Source: Limoniibacter endophyticus (GTDB lineage: Bacteria > Pseudomonadota > Alphaproteobacteria > Rhizobiales > Rhizobiaceae). From it: 64,000 nucleotides of DNA. This document shows, piece by piece, positions 1-10,288 of this stretch; within the stretch, counting starts at the first letter, position 1; each line of letters begins with the position of its first letter. The notes beneath the pieces were generated by a model that saw only the letters and a program-made list of their open reading frames with translations, made no database searches and had not been told where the DNA came from. The stretch is from positions 1 through 64,000 of the forward strand of contig NZ_BMZO01000003.1 of NCBI RefSeq assembly GCF_014652835.1, written 5' to 3'. Both the position numbers and the translations under genes were made by a program.

Positions 1-281
1 GACTTCCTCATCCATCCGCATACCGAGACGGGCTTCATGTCCCCCTCGCATTCATCGCCAAACACGGGAAGGCCGATGCTTTCCAGGGATTGGCGACCAC
101 CTCCCGGCCTTTCTCCCTCGCGCGGAAATCCGCTGCGGGGCAAAGCTGCTGCTTTCGGTTTCAGGATAACGTCTACTGCCTCCCATAACAGCGAGACTGG
201 ACGCTGGAGATTTCGAACTCCTGCGGCTGTGCAATGCAAGATCCATGTCGGAAGCGATTATGCTGGCATATTATGGCGCGA
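1..281. other. Window edge, no confidently supported gene
   Basis: No gene is convincing here. An open plus-strand frame enters from the left edge and stops at 186-188 (61 codons, fairly GC-rich third positions), so it could be the 3' end of a gene that begins before the window, but I recognise no family in it. Another plus frame runs from base 1 to a stop at 286-288, overlapping the P450 end antisense, and looks like a shadow. A small hairpin (GGAG 206-209 with CTCC 218-221 around TTCGAA) resembles a tRNA T-arm but no cloverleaf surrounds it. Confidence 0.3.
206..221. repeat. Small hairpin near window start
   Basis: GGAG (206-209) pairs with CTCC (218-221) around ATTTCGAA, and the outer flank does not extend the stem. 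Its role is unknown; it does not belong to a recognisable tRNA. Confidence 0.2.
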
Positions 282-1655
282 TCACTGACGGCGCTCGACC
301 AGCATCGGCAGGCCGCCCTGCGGTTGTGTCGTCAGTTTCTGCACCGGCCAAGGCTTTAGCCCCGGCGTCTTCTCGAAACGGTAGCGCTTCAGGAGCAGGG
401 CCAGGACGATAATCGCTTCCTGCATTGCAAAACTTGCCCCGATACAAACGCGCGGCCCGGCCCCGAAAGGCAGATACTGATAGCGATCAATCGTGTCGCG
501 ATTCTCAGGCAGAAAGCGCGAGGGCATGAAGGCTTCCGGCGCATCCCAAAGCTTGCGATGCCGATGCAGGGTCCATGGCATGACGAGAACCTGGGTTCCT
601 TTCTTGATGACCAGGTCATGGTAGCGATCATCTTCGACAGGTTCGCGGTTGATCGACGGAGCAGGCGGATAAAGCCGCATGGCTTCCTCGAAAGCGGCAC
701 GGGTTCTTGGCATGTTCTCAAGCCATTTAACTGGATCGGCTTCGCGAGCCAGAACCTCATCGATCTCCGCTTCGATCTTCTCGCGCTCCCATGAGGCCTC
801 GGCGAGCAGATAGATTGTCCACCCAAGCGCGCGGGCCGTGGTCTCGTGGCCTGCGCCGATGAAGGTGATAATATTGTCCTCGATCTCAGCGCGCGACAGT
901 CCGTCCGGACCTTCGGCGCGCAGGAGCAGCGTCAGGAAGTCTTCCGGCACGTCCGTGCCAGCCGTCATTCTTGCCTCCCGCATCTTCACCGTGTCCGTGA
1001 CGATCTGGCGGAAGAAGGCAAGCGACTTGCGGCCCCTGATGCGTGTAAGGCGAGGCATCCAGAGCGGCGCGCGCAGAATGTCTAGCGGATCGACGCGGCC
1101 CATGGTCTCGAACAGTCGATCGACCTCATGTCCGAAGCTGCCGGGCTCTCCTGCTACCTGGCCGGAGAACAGGGTCTCGGCCAGGATGTCGTAGGTCAGC
1201 ATCGTCATGTCACGCGCGACATCGACGGGCCCCCGAGCATTCTCATATCGGCCGATGAAAGCATCTGTCGCACTCACCATCGCCTTGGCGAAGCCGAAAA
1301 TGTGTCGTGGCGTGAAGACGGGCGCCATCGCCTTGCGCGAGCGTTTCCATACATCTCCCTCGGCCGTCAGCAAACCATCGAGCAGAATAGGGCGCAGGAT
1401 GTTCTGCCGGACTGTTGCCATCTTGTAATTTCTGGCATTGTCCACCAGTACGTGGCGGACCAGTCCCGGATCGTTGACGATCAACAATGGCCCGCCGATT
1501 CCTCCCGAAATCGAGATCCAGCGTTCATTGTATGAGGGCTCACCCCATAGCTCCAGAGGGTTGCGATGCACGATCCGGATCATCTGCAAAAGCGATGGCG
1601 GCTTTTGGCGAGGGCGAGGCGCTGGCGCTATGAATGGATCTTGGTTTTCGGACAT
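282..1655 (-). CDS. Cytochrome P450 monooxygenase
   Basis: A haem-thiolate monooxygenase of 457 residues that would insert one oxygen atom into an organic substrate using electrons from a separate reductase. All P450 hallmarks are present: the I-helix oxygen-activation motif GAGHETT (267-273), the K-helix ExxR (324-327, EAMR), and the haem loop FGAGPRVCIG (397-406) with the iron ligand Cys404. No transmembrane anchor or fused reductase is seen, so it is a soluble stand-alone P450. The start at 1655 is preferred over one six codons upstream because AAGGAG lies 5 nt before it. It diverges from gyrB and has no ferredoxin gene nearby. The substrate cannot be inferred. Confidence 0.93.
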   Translation of the reverse strand: MSENQDPFIAPAPRPRQKPPSLLQMIRIVHRNPLELWGEPSYNERWISISGGIGGPLLIVNDPGLVRHVLVDNARNYKMATVRQNILRPILLDGLLTAEGDVWKRSRKAMAPVFTPRHIFGFAKAMVSATDAFIGRYENARGPVDVARDMTMLTYDILAETLFSGQVAGEPGSFGHEVDRLFETMGRVDPLDILRAPLWMPRLTRIRGRKSLAFFRQIVTDTVKMREARMTAGTDVPEDFLTLLLRAEGPDGLSRAEIEDNIITFIGAGHETTARALGWTIYLLAEASWEREKIEAEIDEVLAREADPVKWLENMPRTRAAFEEAMRLYPPAPSINREPVEDDRYHDLVIKKGTQVLVMPWTLHRHRKLWDAPEAFMPSRFLPENRDTIDRYQYLPFGAGPRVCIGASFAMQEAIIVLALLLKRYRFEKTPGLKPWPVQKLTTQPQGGLPMLVERRQ

Positions 1656-1776
1656 GAAGGCTCCTTGCAACAAGGATATAGTGTGCCTTTCTGGGGCTTA
1701 AAACACAGCGTGCCCCGCAAATAGCCGCCGAAACGTCGCAAACTGGGGGCAATGTCGTCTGGGACGGGTGAAAAAC

Positions 1777-1805
1777 TTGGAAATTCTCGCGCAAACGCCT
1801 ATATT
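1777..1805 (+). promoter_or_regulatory. Candidate sigma-70-type promoter for gyrB
   Basis: TTGGAA (1777-1782) and TATATT (1800-1805) are separated by 17 bases and lie about 100 bases before the gyrB start. Both hexamers are close to the housekeeping consensus. No transcription start was measured. Confidence 0.45.
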
Positions 1806-1808
1806 TAA

Positions 1809-4349
<2,541 letters not shown>

Positions 4350-4377
4350 CGCGACCGAGAATTCGGGTGACTGGGGA

Positions 4378-4409
4378 AAGCCGGGTTGAGTGATCAGCCC
4401 GGCTTTTTT
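4378..4409 (+). terminator. Intrinsic terminator after gyrB
   Basis: AAGCCGGG (4378-4385) and CCCGGCTT (4398-4405) form a perfect 8-bp stem with a 12-base loop, running into a T-tract ending at 4409. It lies 28 bases beyond the gyrB stop codon. The convergent GntR gene ends at 4456. Confidence 0.9.
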
Positions 4410-4455
4410 CAGTTAAAGAGGAACTTGCGGGAGTCGCTCCAGTCAAGCGGGCGGC

Positions 4456-5295
4456 TCAGCTGTCATTCACACGAAACCGGTTGTCATTGCCGCGCGTCAA
4501 GGTCATGCGATACTCGAACCTGTCTGGTCTGTAGTACAAGTCAACATAATAACAGGGCGTGTTCGTCGTATCGTAGAATGTACGGCGAACTTTGAGAAGC
4601 GGACTCGCGACATGCATGCCAAGACGCTGTGCCATGATATCGTCGGCAAGCGTCGCCGTTAGGCTCTGATCGACATGGTCAATTGTTCGTCCTGCCCGTG
4701 TGATAAGGTCGATGATCGGGATACTGGTCAGGTCTTCACGATCGAAAGTGCGTCCAATCTCTTCCAGAACATAGGTAGTCGAAAGCGAGAAGGGTTTACC
4801 CTCCACGCTGCGGGAGCGAACGGCGCGCTGAACGAGTGCACCCGGCGCAATCTGCATCTGCACGGCCACCGGGTCAGGCGCGGGCACGAAGTCAAACTCG
4901 AAGACGATGACTTCCGAGCGTTTACCTATTCGCTCCAGATTGGCCATCAGGCCTTCCATTCCTGCAATAATCGGTGCATCGCCAAGCTCAACGAGCGGGC
5001 GCTGTGACACGCGGGTTCCGCGTCCGCGCTCCCTGTCTACGAGGCCCTCATAGGACAGCTCATCCAGCGCCCGCCGCGCTGTGATGCGGCTGACGCCGAA
5101 ACGCTCCATCAACTCTGCTTCGCTCGGCAGGAGCTGTCCTGCACGATAGGTGCCGTTGAAAATGCGCTCCCGCATGAGGACGTAGATCCGGTGGTAGAGC
5201 GGGACGGGGGATTTCTCGTCACCTAGCGTAGCACGATTATGCGCGGCATTATTGAATGAGGCTGCTTCGCCAGCGGGCACTTTTCGAACTGACAT
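4456..5295 (-). CDS. GntR/HutC-family transcriptional regulator
   Basis: A DNA-binding regulator of 279 residues. Roughly residues 30-100 form a GntR winged helix-turn-helix (LPSEAELMERFGVSRITARRAL is diagnostic). Residues about 115-255 match the UTRA effector-binding domain of the HutC subfamily, which senses small metabolites, often intermediates of the pathway it controls. It is transcribed away from the large catabolic operon starting at about 5.7 kb. The shared intergenic region carries a perfect palindrome, so local control of that operon (probably repression relieved by an intermediate) is the simplest reading. The effector is unknown. Confidence 0.93.
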   Translation of the reverse strand: MSVRKVPAGEAASFNNAAHNRATLGDEKSPVPLYHRIYVLMRERIFNGTYRAGQLLPSEAELMERFGVSRITARRALDELSYEGLVDRERGRGTRVSQRPLVELGDAPIIAGMEGLMANLERIGKRSEVIVFEFDFVPAPDPVAVQMQIAPGALVQRAVRSRSVEGKPFSLSTTYVLEEIGRTFDREDLTSIPIIDLITRAGRTIDHVDQSLTATLADDIMAQRLGMHVASPLLKVRRTFYDTTNTPCYYVDLYYRPDRFEYRMTLTRGNDNRFRVNDS

Positions 5296-5438
5296 GCTAG
5301 ACGCATTCCTTTTCTGCTACGGAATTCCCCGGGGGTTCTTATTGTGCATCCCCGTTTGGACGCTGTCACCCGGCTGCGACGATACACGACATTCCTTTGT
5401 CTCCGGGATGGGGAATAATTTTTCCAGATGGTGATGAA

Positions 5439-5487
5439 GCGACTTTACAGATAAGAAAAGTCATATCAATATGACATTTCAAGTCGC
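5439..5487. promoter_or_regulatory. Nested inverted repeats, candidate operator for the GntR regulator
   Basis: A perfect palindrome GTCATAT (5460-5466), 2-base spacer, ATATGAC (5469-5475) sits inside a wider inverted repeat GCGACTT (5439-5445) / AAGTCGC (5481-5487). Two direct copies of GATAAGAA (5450-5457 and 5489-5496) flank the inner palindrome. The size and symmetry suit a dimeric GntR-family regulator. It lies between the divergent regulator and the catabolic operon. Binding is inferred. Confidence 0.55.
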
Positions 5488-5676
5488 CGATAAGAAGCGA
5501 AAATCTCAGCAGTCTCGAAGGCTGCATGGGAGGCTTTCAGCCTTGGTTTCACAGCGCTTGCCATGAGGGCGCTTGCGCTTTTGCGCGCACAATTTTTACG
5601 CACGTCGCAGATCGATGGATTTGTCGGCGAACGGGATTGTTTTGCCCTGATTCTTCATCAGGGCCAGGAGGTGGAT

Positions 5677-6345
5677 TTGGAACGTTCTGATAAGACCGCA
5701 CGCGAACTCTACGAGGCCATCAAAGCCAAGCCCACCCGTCCACGCTTCGGGTTCGGCAGGAAGCCTATGCTGATCAATATCGATCCGCAGAAGGCCTACA
5801 CCTGCGTGGGTGAGTTCGCCACAGCCTATGAAACCGATCCCGATCAGCTCTCATATATCAACCAGCTCGCCAAGCTGGCGCGTGCGAAAAACCTCCCCGT
5901 GGTATGGACCTACGTTGCCTATATGCAGTCTGGCGAAGATTGCGGCGTGTGGGGGACGCGCACCGACACGCCCGATTCCCTTCAGAACATAAAGGTCGGT
6001 TCGCGTCGCGCCGAGTTCGATGATCGTCTGGAAATTGATGCCGTAAGGGATGTCATCATCAACAAGCGCATGGCGTCCGCCTTTCATGAAACCCATCTAC
6101 AGTCGCTGATGGTCTGGCATCAGTGCGACACCGTCGTGCTGACTGGCGGGTCGACCTCCGGCTGCGTGCGCGCGACGGTCGTTGATGCGATTTCGCGCGG
6201 CTATCGCGTCATGGTTCCGGAAGAATGCGTGGCGGACAAGCATGAAAGTCCCCATTTCGCCAATCTCTATGACATTGCGATCAAATATGGCGACGTGATT
6301 CCTGTTGCCGATGCCATTGCCCATTATGAGAACTGGCAGGGGTAA
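5677..6345 (+). CDS. Isochorismatase-family amidohydrolase (maleamate/N-carbamoyl amidase type)
   Basis: A cysteine hydrolase of the isochorismatase fold. The family includes N-carbamoylsarcosine amidohydrolase, maleamate amidohydrolase and nicotinamidase, which release ammonia from an amide or carbamoyl group. The catalytic triad is visible: Asp36 (LINIDPQ), Lys130 (NKRMASAF) and Cys163 in GSTSGCVRATVVDA. A TTG start at 5677 is chosen because AGGAGG lies 5 nt upstream and gives 222 residues, normal for the family. An ATG at 5563 is in frame but lacks a ribosome site and adds 38 unconserved residues. First gene of the operon. It probably removes the amide exposed after ring opening; the substrate is not known. 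Confidence 0.85.
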   Translation: MERSDKTARELYEAIKAKPTRPRFGFGRKPMLINIDPQKAYTCVGEFATAYETDPDQLSYINQLAKLARAKNLPVVWTYVAYMQSGEDCGVWGTRTDTPDSLQNIKVGSRRAEFDDRLEIDAVRDVIINKRMASAFHETHLQSLMVWHQCDTVVLTGGSTSGCVRATVVDAISRGYRVMVPEECVADKHESPHFANLYDIAIKYGDVIPVADAIAHYENWQG

Positions 6346-6351
6346 GGACCA

Positions 6352-7272
6352 ATGAGTTACGACGCCCAAAGCGATATCGGCCTCTACGATTTTATCCCCT
6401 ACAATCGCAGACCCAAGATCATCTGGCCGAATAGTGCAAAGATCGCGGTCTGGATTGCGCCCAATATCGAGTTTTATGAATACGCGCCGCCGCCGAATCC
6501 GACGCGCACGCCCTGGAGCAGGCCGCTTCCCGACATTCTCGCCTATTCGCACCGTGACTATGGCAACCGGGCGGGCTGGCAGCGCATGATGAAGGCGATG
6601 GACGAAGCCGGCTTCCGTGGTTCCGTCTCGCTCAATGTCGCGCTTTGCGAGCATCACCCTGAAATTATCGAGGAATGCGCCAAGCGCGATTGGGAGTTCT
6701 TCTCACACGGCATCTATAATACCCGATACGTCTATGGGATGTCACAGGAGCAGGAACGCGAGATCATTCTCGATTCCATAGAAACCGTACGTAAGCACAC
6801 GGGCCAGAAGCTGTCCGGCTGGCTTTCGCCCGCCCTCTCTAACAATCTCTGGACGATGGATCTTCTGGCCGAGCACGGCATCGAATATACTTGCGATCTC
6901 TTCCATGACGATCAGCCAATGCCGGTTAAGGTGAAGCAGGGCAAGCTGATAAGCATGCCCTATTCGCTCGATATGAACGACGTTATCGTCTACAATTCCA
7001 ACCTCTATCCGCCGCGACATTATGGCGAGATGATCAAGCGGCAATTCGACCAGCTGCGCGCCGAAGGCGAAACGTCCGGCACGGTCATGTGCATTCCGCT
7101 GCATCCTTATCTGGTCGGGCAGCCGCATCGCATCGAACCCTTTGCCGAGGCTTTACGCTACATAGCGGGCCATGATGACGTGTGGCTGACGACAGGCCGC
7201 GAGATCGCTCAGCACTTTTATGAAAACAGTTACGATGCGATGGCCAACGCCATTCGTGCGGCGAGCGCGTGA
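6352..7272 (+). CDS. PuuE-like polysaccharide-deacetylase-fold hydrolase, copy 1
   Basis: A 306-residue protein of the NodB/CE4 fold, in the branch related to PuuE allantoinase, which opens a cyclic amide and does not deacetylate sugars. Visible family features are the DYGNRAGWQRMM segment, SHGIYNTRY, and the late IPLHPYLVGQPHR loop. The usual CE4 TFDDG motif is replaced by PNIEFYEY, as in PuuE-type enzymes. It starts 6 bases after the amidohydrolase with AAGGA upstream of ATG. Its end overlaps the leader of copy 2. Proposed role: hydrolysis of a cyclic amide or imide ring. It could act with copy 2 as a hetero-oligomer. Confidence 0.85.
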   Translation: MSYDAQSDIGLYDFIPYNRRPKIIWPNSAKIAVWIAPNIEFYEYAPPPNPTRTPWSRPLPDILAYSHRDYGNRAGWQRMMKAMDEAGFRGSVSLNVALCEHHPEIIEECAKRDWEFFSHGIYNTRYVYGMSQEQEREIILDSIETVRKHTGQKLSGWLSPALSNNLWTMDLLAEHGIEYTCDLFHDDQPMPVKVKQGKLISMPYSLDMNDVIVYNSNLYPPRHYGEMIKRQFDQLRAEGETSGTVMCIPLHPYLVGQPHRIEPFAEALRYIAGHDDVWLTTGREIAQHFYENSYDAMANAIRAASA

Positions 7273-7286
7273 AGGAGGACGATATC

Positions 7287-8228
7287 ATGCCATTACCTGA
7301 TGATTACCTCGTCTACCCTGCCCGCCGCCATGGTATGGATCATGAGCGCTATGGCTGGTCCGATCTCTTCAAGCGTCCGAAGGTCGAATGGCCTAACGGC
7401 GCCAAGATAGCGCTTTGGGTGATGCCGGCGGCTCAATGGTTCCCGCTGGATTCAAAACACAAGCCGTTCCGGGCGCCTGGCGGCCTCAGCATGCCGTTTC
7501 CCGACTACCGCTATTATACCAACCGCGATTACGGCAACCGCGTCGGCAGCTATCGTATCCTGAAAATTTTGCAGGAGCGCGGTATCAGGAGCTCGTTCGC
7601 CGTTAACGGTGTGATTGCCGAGCGCTACCCGCAGCTTGTGCAGGATATCGTGGAAGCCGGTCATGAGATCGTTGGTCATGGCCTGCATATGGACCAGCTC
7701 CATCACAGCGGTCTTTCCGGAGATGAGGAACAGACGATCATCGCGGAGTCGCTCTCGCTGCTGCGCGAGCTATCCGGGCAAGCGGTCACGGGCTGGCTAT
7801 CGCCCGGCCGGGCGCAATCTTATGCCACGCCGGATATTCTCGTACGCAATGGCATCCGCTATGCCTGCGACTGGGCAAACGACGACATGCCCTACGTAAT
7901 GGATACGAGCGCAGGCCAGCTTCTGGCCATGCCGCATGCCTACGAGACCGACGATCGCGTTGTCATGCTGGACTTTCATCATACGGAAACGAGCTGGGTC
8001 GAGCAGATCAAGGACCGCTTTGACGTGCTTTATCGCGAGGCCGACACCTATGGCGGGCGCATTCTTAGCCTGCCACTGCATGGTTTCGTCGCAGGTGTAC
8101 CCTACCGCGCGACCTATCTGAAGGAAGTGCTCGACTACGTTCTTGGCCATGATGGCGTCTGGGTCGCATCCGGCGCCGAAATCGCAGACGCCTTTTCAGC
8201 GCAGATCAACGCGGAGCGAGCCGGATGA
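7287..8228 (+). CDS. PuuE-like polysaccharide-deacetylase-fold hydrolase, copy 2
   Basis: A diverged tandem paralogue of the preceding gene, 313 residues. It shares the RDYGNRVGSYR segment, the VGHGLHMDQLHH histidine cluster and the LPLHGFVAGVPYR loop. At the position of the copy 1 PNIEF segment it reads PAAQWFPL and so has lost the acidic residue seen there, which suggests a different substrate or a non-catalytic partner. The ATG at 7287 follows AAGGAGG by 8 nt and is preferred over the in-frame GTG at 7269. It overlaps the LeuC-like gene by 4 bases (ATGA), so translation is coupled. Confidence 0.83.
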   Translation: MPLPDDYLVYPARRHGMDHERYGWSDLFKRPKVEWPNGAKIALWVMPAAQWFPLDSKHKPFRAPGGLSMPFPDYRYYTNRDYGNRVGSYRILKILQERGIRSSFAVNGVIAERYPQLVQDIVEAGHEIVGHGLHMDQLHHSGLSGDEEQTIIAESLSLLRELSGQAVTGWLSPGRAQSYATPDILVRNGIRYACDWANDDMPYVMDTSAGQLLAMPHAYETDDRVVMLDFHHTETSWVEQIKDRFDVLYREADTYGGRILSLPLHGFVAGVPYRATYLKEVLDYVLGHDGVWVASGAEIADAFSAQINAERAG

Positions 8229-9649
8229 GCGCTGTTGCCGGCATGGCGATGTTCGACAAGATCTGGGATCGCCATGTGGTGATCGCCAAGCAAAACGGAC
8301 CTTCTCTTCTCTACATTGATCGTGACATGATCCACGAGGGCTCGTTTCACGCATTCGCAGATTTGCGCAGGCGTGGCTTGAGAGTGCGAAAACCTAATCA
8401 GGTGTTCGGTACGGCAGATCACTACGCGCCGACTTCCGGCCGCGCGATCAGCGATGCTGCCACGCCACAGATCGCCCGCATGATCGAGCAGTTCGATGAT
8501 AATATGCGATGGGGCGGCGTGCATCATTTCGGTCTCAGTGATCCGCGTCAGGGCATAGTGCATGTCGTCGGACCAGAACAGGGCATTACTCTGCCCGGTC
8601 TCACCATTGTCTGCAGCGATAGTCATACGTCGACACAGGGCGCGCTGGGGGCCATCGCCTTCGGCATCGGTCAGTCCGAAAATGCGCATGTCATGGCGAC
8701 ACAAACCTTGTGGCAGGTTCGCCCGAAGACCATGCGCATCACCATCGACGGGGTGCTGGCGCCGGGGGTGCATTCCAAGGACGTGATCCTGGCCATCATC
8801 GGCAAGATCGGCGCGGGCGGGGCGGGTGGTCATGCCATCGAATATGCTGGTAGCGCAATTCGTTCCATGTCGATCGAGCAGCGTCTGACGATTTGCAATA
8901 TGTCAATTGAGGCGGCAGCGCGTTGCGGTATGGTCGCTCCCGACGACACGACGTTTGAGTATATTTACGGCCGTCCCTTCGCGCCCCGGGCAGAGGATTG
9001 GGACGATGCGCTTGCCTTTTGGCGTACGCTGCCGACCGATGAGGACGCGTCTTTCGATCGCGAAGTGGTGCTTGCCGCAGAAGACATTCAACCAATGGTC
9101 ACCTGGGGCACCAGCCCGGAAGACGTATTGCCGATCTCGGCACATGTGCCGGATCCGGCAGGTCAGGCCGATGTGGAAAAGCGTGAAACCATGGCACGTG
9201 CGCTCAATTACATGGGCCTGGAGCCGGGGACGCCGCTTTCCGCCATTACGATAGACCGCGTGTTCATCGGTTCATGCACCAATGGCCGGATCGAGGATTT
9301 GCGTGCCGCTGCCGCTGTCCTGAAAGGCCAGAAAGCCAAAGTGCCGGGTTTCGTTTCGCCGGGTTCGACTGTCGTGAAGCGCGCCGCGGAAGCCGAAGGG
9401 CTGGATCGCATCTTCAAGGAGGCGGGTCTGGAATGGCGCGAATCCGGCTGCTCCATGTGTTCGGCCATGAATGGCGATCAGGTCAATTCACAAGAGCGCT
9501 GCGCTTCGACGTCAAACCGCAATTTCGTTGGTCGCCAGGGGCCGGGAGCGCGCACCCATCTGGTGAGTCCGGCGATGGCGGCAGCTGCTGCCGTTACCGG
9601 AAGGTTGACGGATGTACGCCAATTGATGAGCGGAGATCGCACGCGATGA
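8225..9649 (+). CDS. LeuC/aconitase-family hydratase, large subunit
   Basis: The iron-sulfur large subunit of a two-subunit hydro-lyase of the isopropylmalate isomerase/homoaconitase type, 474 residues. The three cluster ligands are Cys351 (GSCTNGR), Cys409 and Cys412 (CSMC). CSDSHTSTQGALGAIAFG is the usual substrate-cluster loop. Family members hydrate maleate-like diacids: isopropylmaleate, citraconate, dimethylmaleate. The setting, with amidases and a lyase and no other leucine-pathway gene, argues against leucine biosynthesis and for hydration of an unsaturated diacid. It overlaps the small-subunit gene by 4 bases. The exact substrate is unknown. Confidence 0.9.
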   Translation: MSAVAGMAMFDKIWDRHVVIAKQNGPSLLYIDRDMIHEGSFHAFADLRRRGLRVRKPNQVFGTADHYAPTSGRAISDAATPQIARMIEQFDDNMRWGGVHHFGLSDPRQGIVHVVGPEQGITLPGLTIVCSDSHTSTQGALGAIAFGIGQSENAHVMATQTLWQVRPKTMRITIDGVLAPGVHSKDVILAIIGKIGAGGAGGHAIEYAGSAIRSMSIEQRLTICNMSIEAAARCGMVAPDDTTFEYIYGRPFAPRAEDWDDALAFWRTLPTDEDASFDREVVLAAEDIQPMVTWGTSPEDVLPISAHVPDPAGQADVEKRETMARALNYMGLEPGTPLSAITIDRVFIGSCTNGRIEDLRAAAAVLKGQKAKVPGFVSPGSTVVKRAAEAEGLDRIFKEAGLEWRESGCSMCSAMNGDQVNSQERCASTSNRNFVGRQGPGARTHLVSPAMAAAAAVTGRLTDVRQLMSGDRTR

Positions 9650-10263
9650 AGGCTTTTACCAAGGAAACGGCAATGGCAGCCGTCATTCCGGGCGAAAATG
9701 TCGATACCGACCAGATTATTCCCGCCCGTTTTCTCAAGATGGATCGTGCGCAGGGCTACGGGCAATTCATGTTCCATGACCAGCGCTTCGACAAGGATGG
9801 CAAAGAGATTGCCGATTTCGTTCTGAACCGGGAGCCGTTTCGACACGCGAAGATCCTCGTCACGGATGAAAATTTCGGCTGTGGCTCCTCACGGGAGGGA
9901 GCCGTCTACGCCATGGTCGATTACGGTATCCGCGCTGTAATCGGACCAAGCTTCGGCGACATTTTCTACAATAACGCGCTGAAAAACGGGATGATTCCCG
10001 TGCGTCTTCCTGCCGGACAGGTCGATGTCCTCCGATGTCAGATCGAAAATGGACCGGTGCGCGATATTACCATCGATCTCGAAAACAGCCGTGTTGACTT
10101 GCCCGACGGCACACAAGCCCCGATCGAGATCGATCCCTTCTGGCGTGAATGCCTCCTCAGGGGCGTAGACGAGATCGAGCTGACGATGGGGTACCTGCCG
10201 CAGATCGAAGCCTTCGAGAAAGACTATCTGTCACAAATGCGTTGGATCACTACACAAGCCTGA
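9646..10263 (+). CDS. LeuD-like hydratase, small subunit
   Basis: The swivelling small subunit that completes the active site of the LeuC-like protein, 205 residues, the usual LeuD length. NVDTDQIIPARFLK near the N-terminus and NFGCGSSREGAVYAM (LeuD normally has SSREHAPWAL) are diagnostic. The ATG at 9646 overlaps the large-subunit stop. The change from HAPWAL to GAVYAM beside the substrate-recognition loop supports a substrate other than isopropylmalate. With the large subunit it should form a heterodimeric hydratase acting on a cis-unsaturated dicarboxylate. Confidence 0.9.
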   Translation: MKAFTKETAMAAVIPGENVDTDQIIPARFLKMDRAQGYGQFMFHDQRFDKDGKEIADFVLNREPFRHAKILVTDENFGCGSSREGAVYAMVDYGIRAVIGPSFGDIFYNNALKNGMIPVRLPAGQVDVLRCQIENGPVRDITIDLENSRVDLPDGTQAPIEIDPFWRECLLRGVDEIELTMGYLPQIEAFEKDYLSQMRWITTQA

Positions 10264-10288
10264 ACCGAAAACCAAAAAGGGGAATGAA

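Noticed and set aside
206-221. Possible tRNA T-arm on the minus strand
   Set aside because: No acceptor, D or anticodon stems could be found around it.
9274-9645. Long N-terminal extension of the LeuD-like protein
   Set aside because: It overlaps the LeuC-like gene in another frame; the true LeuD start (KAFTKETAMAAVIP) is at 9646.
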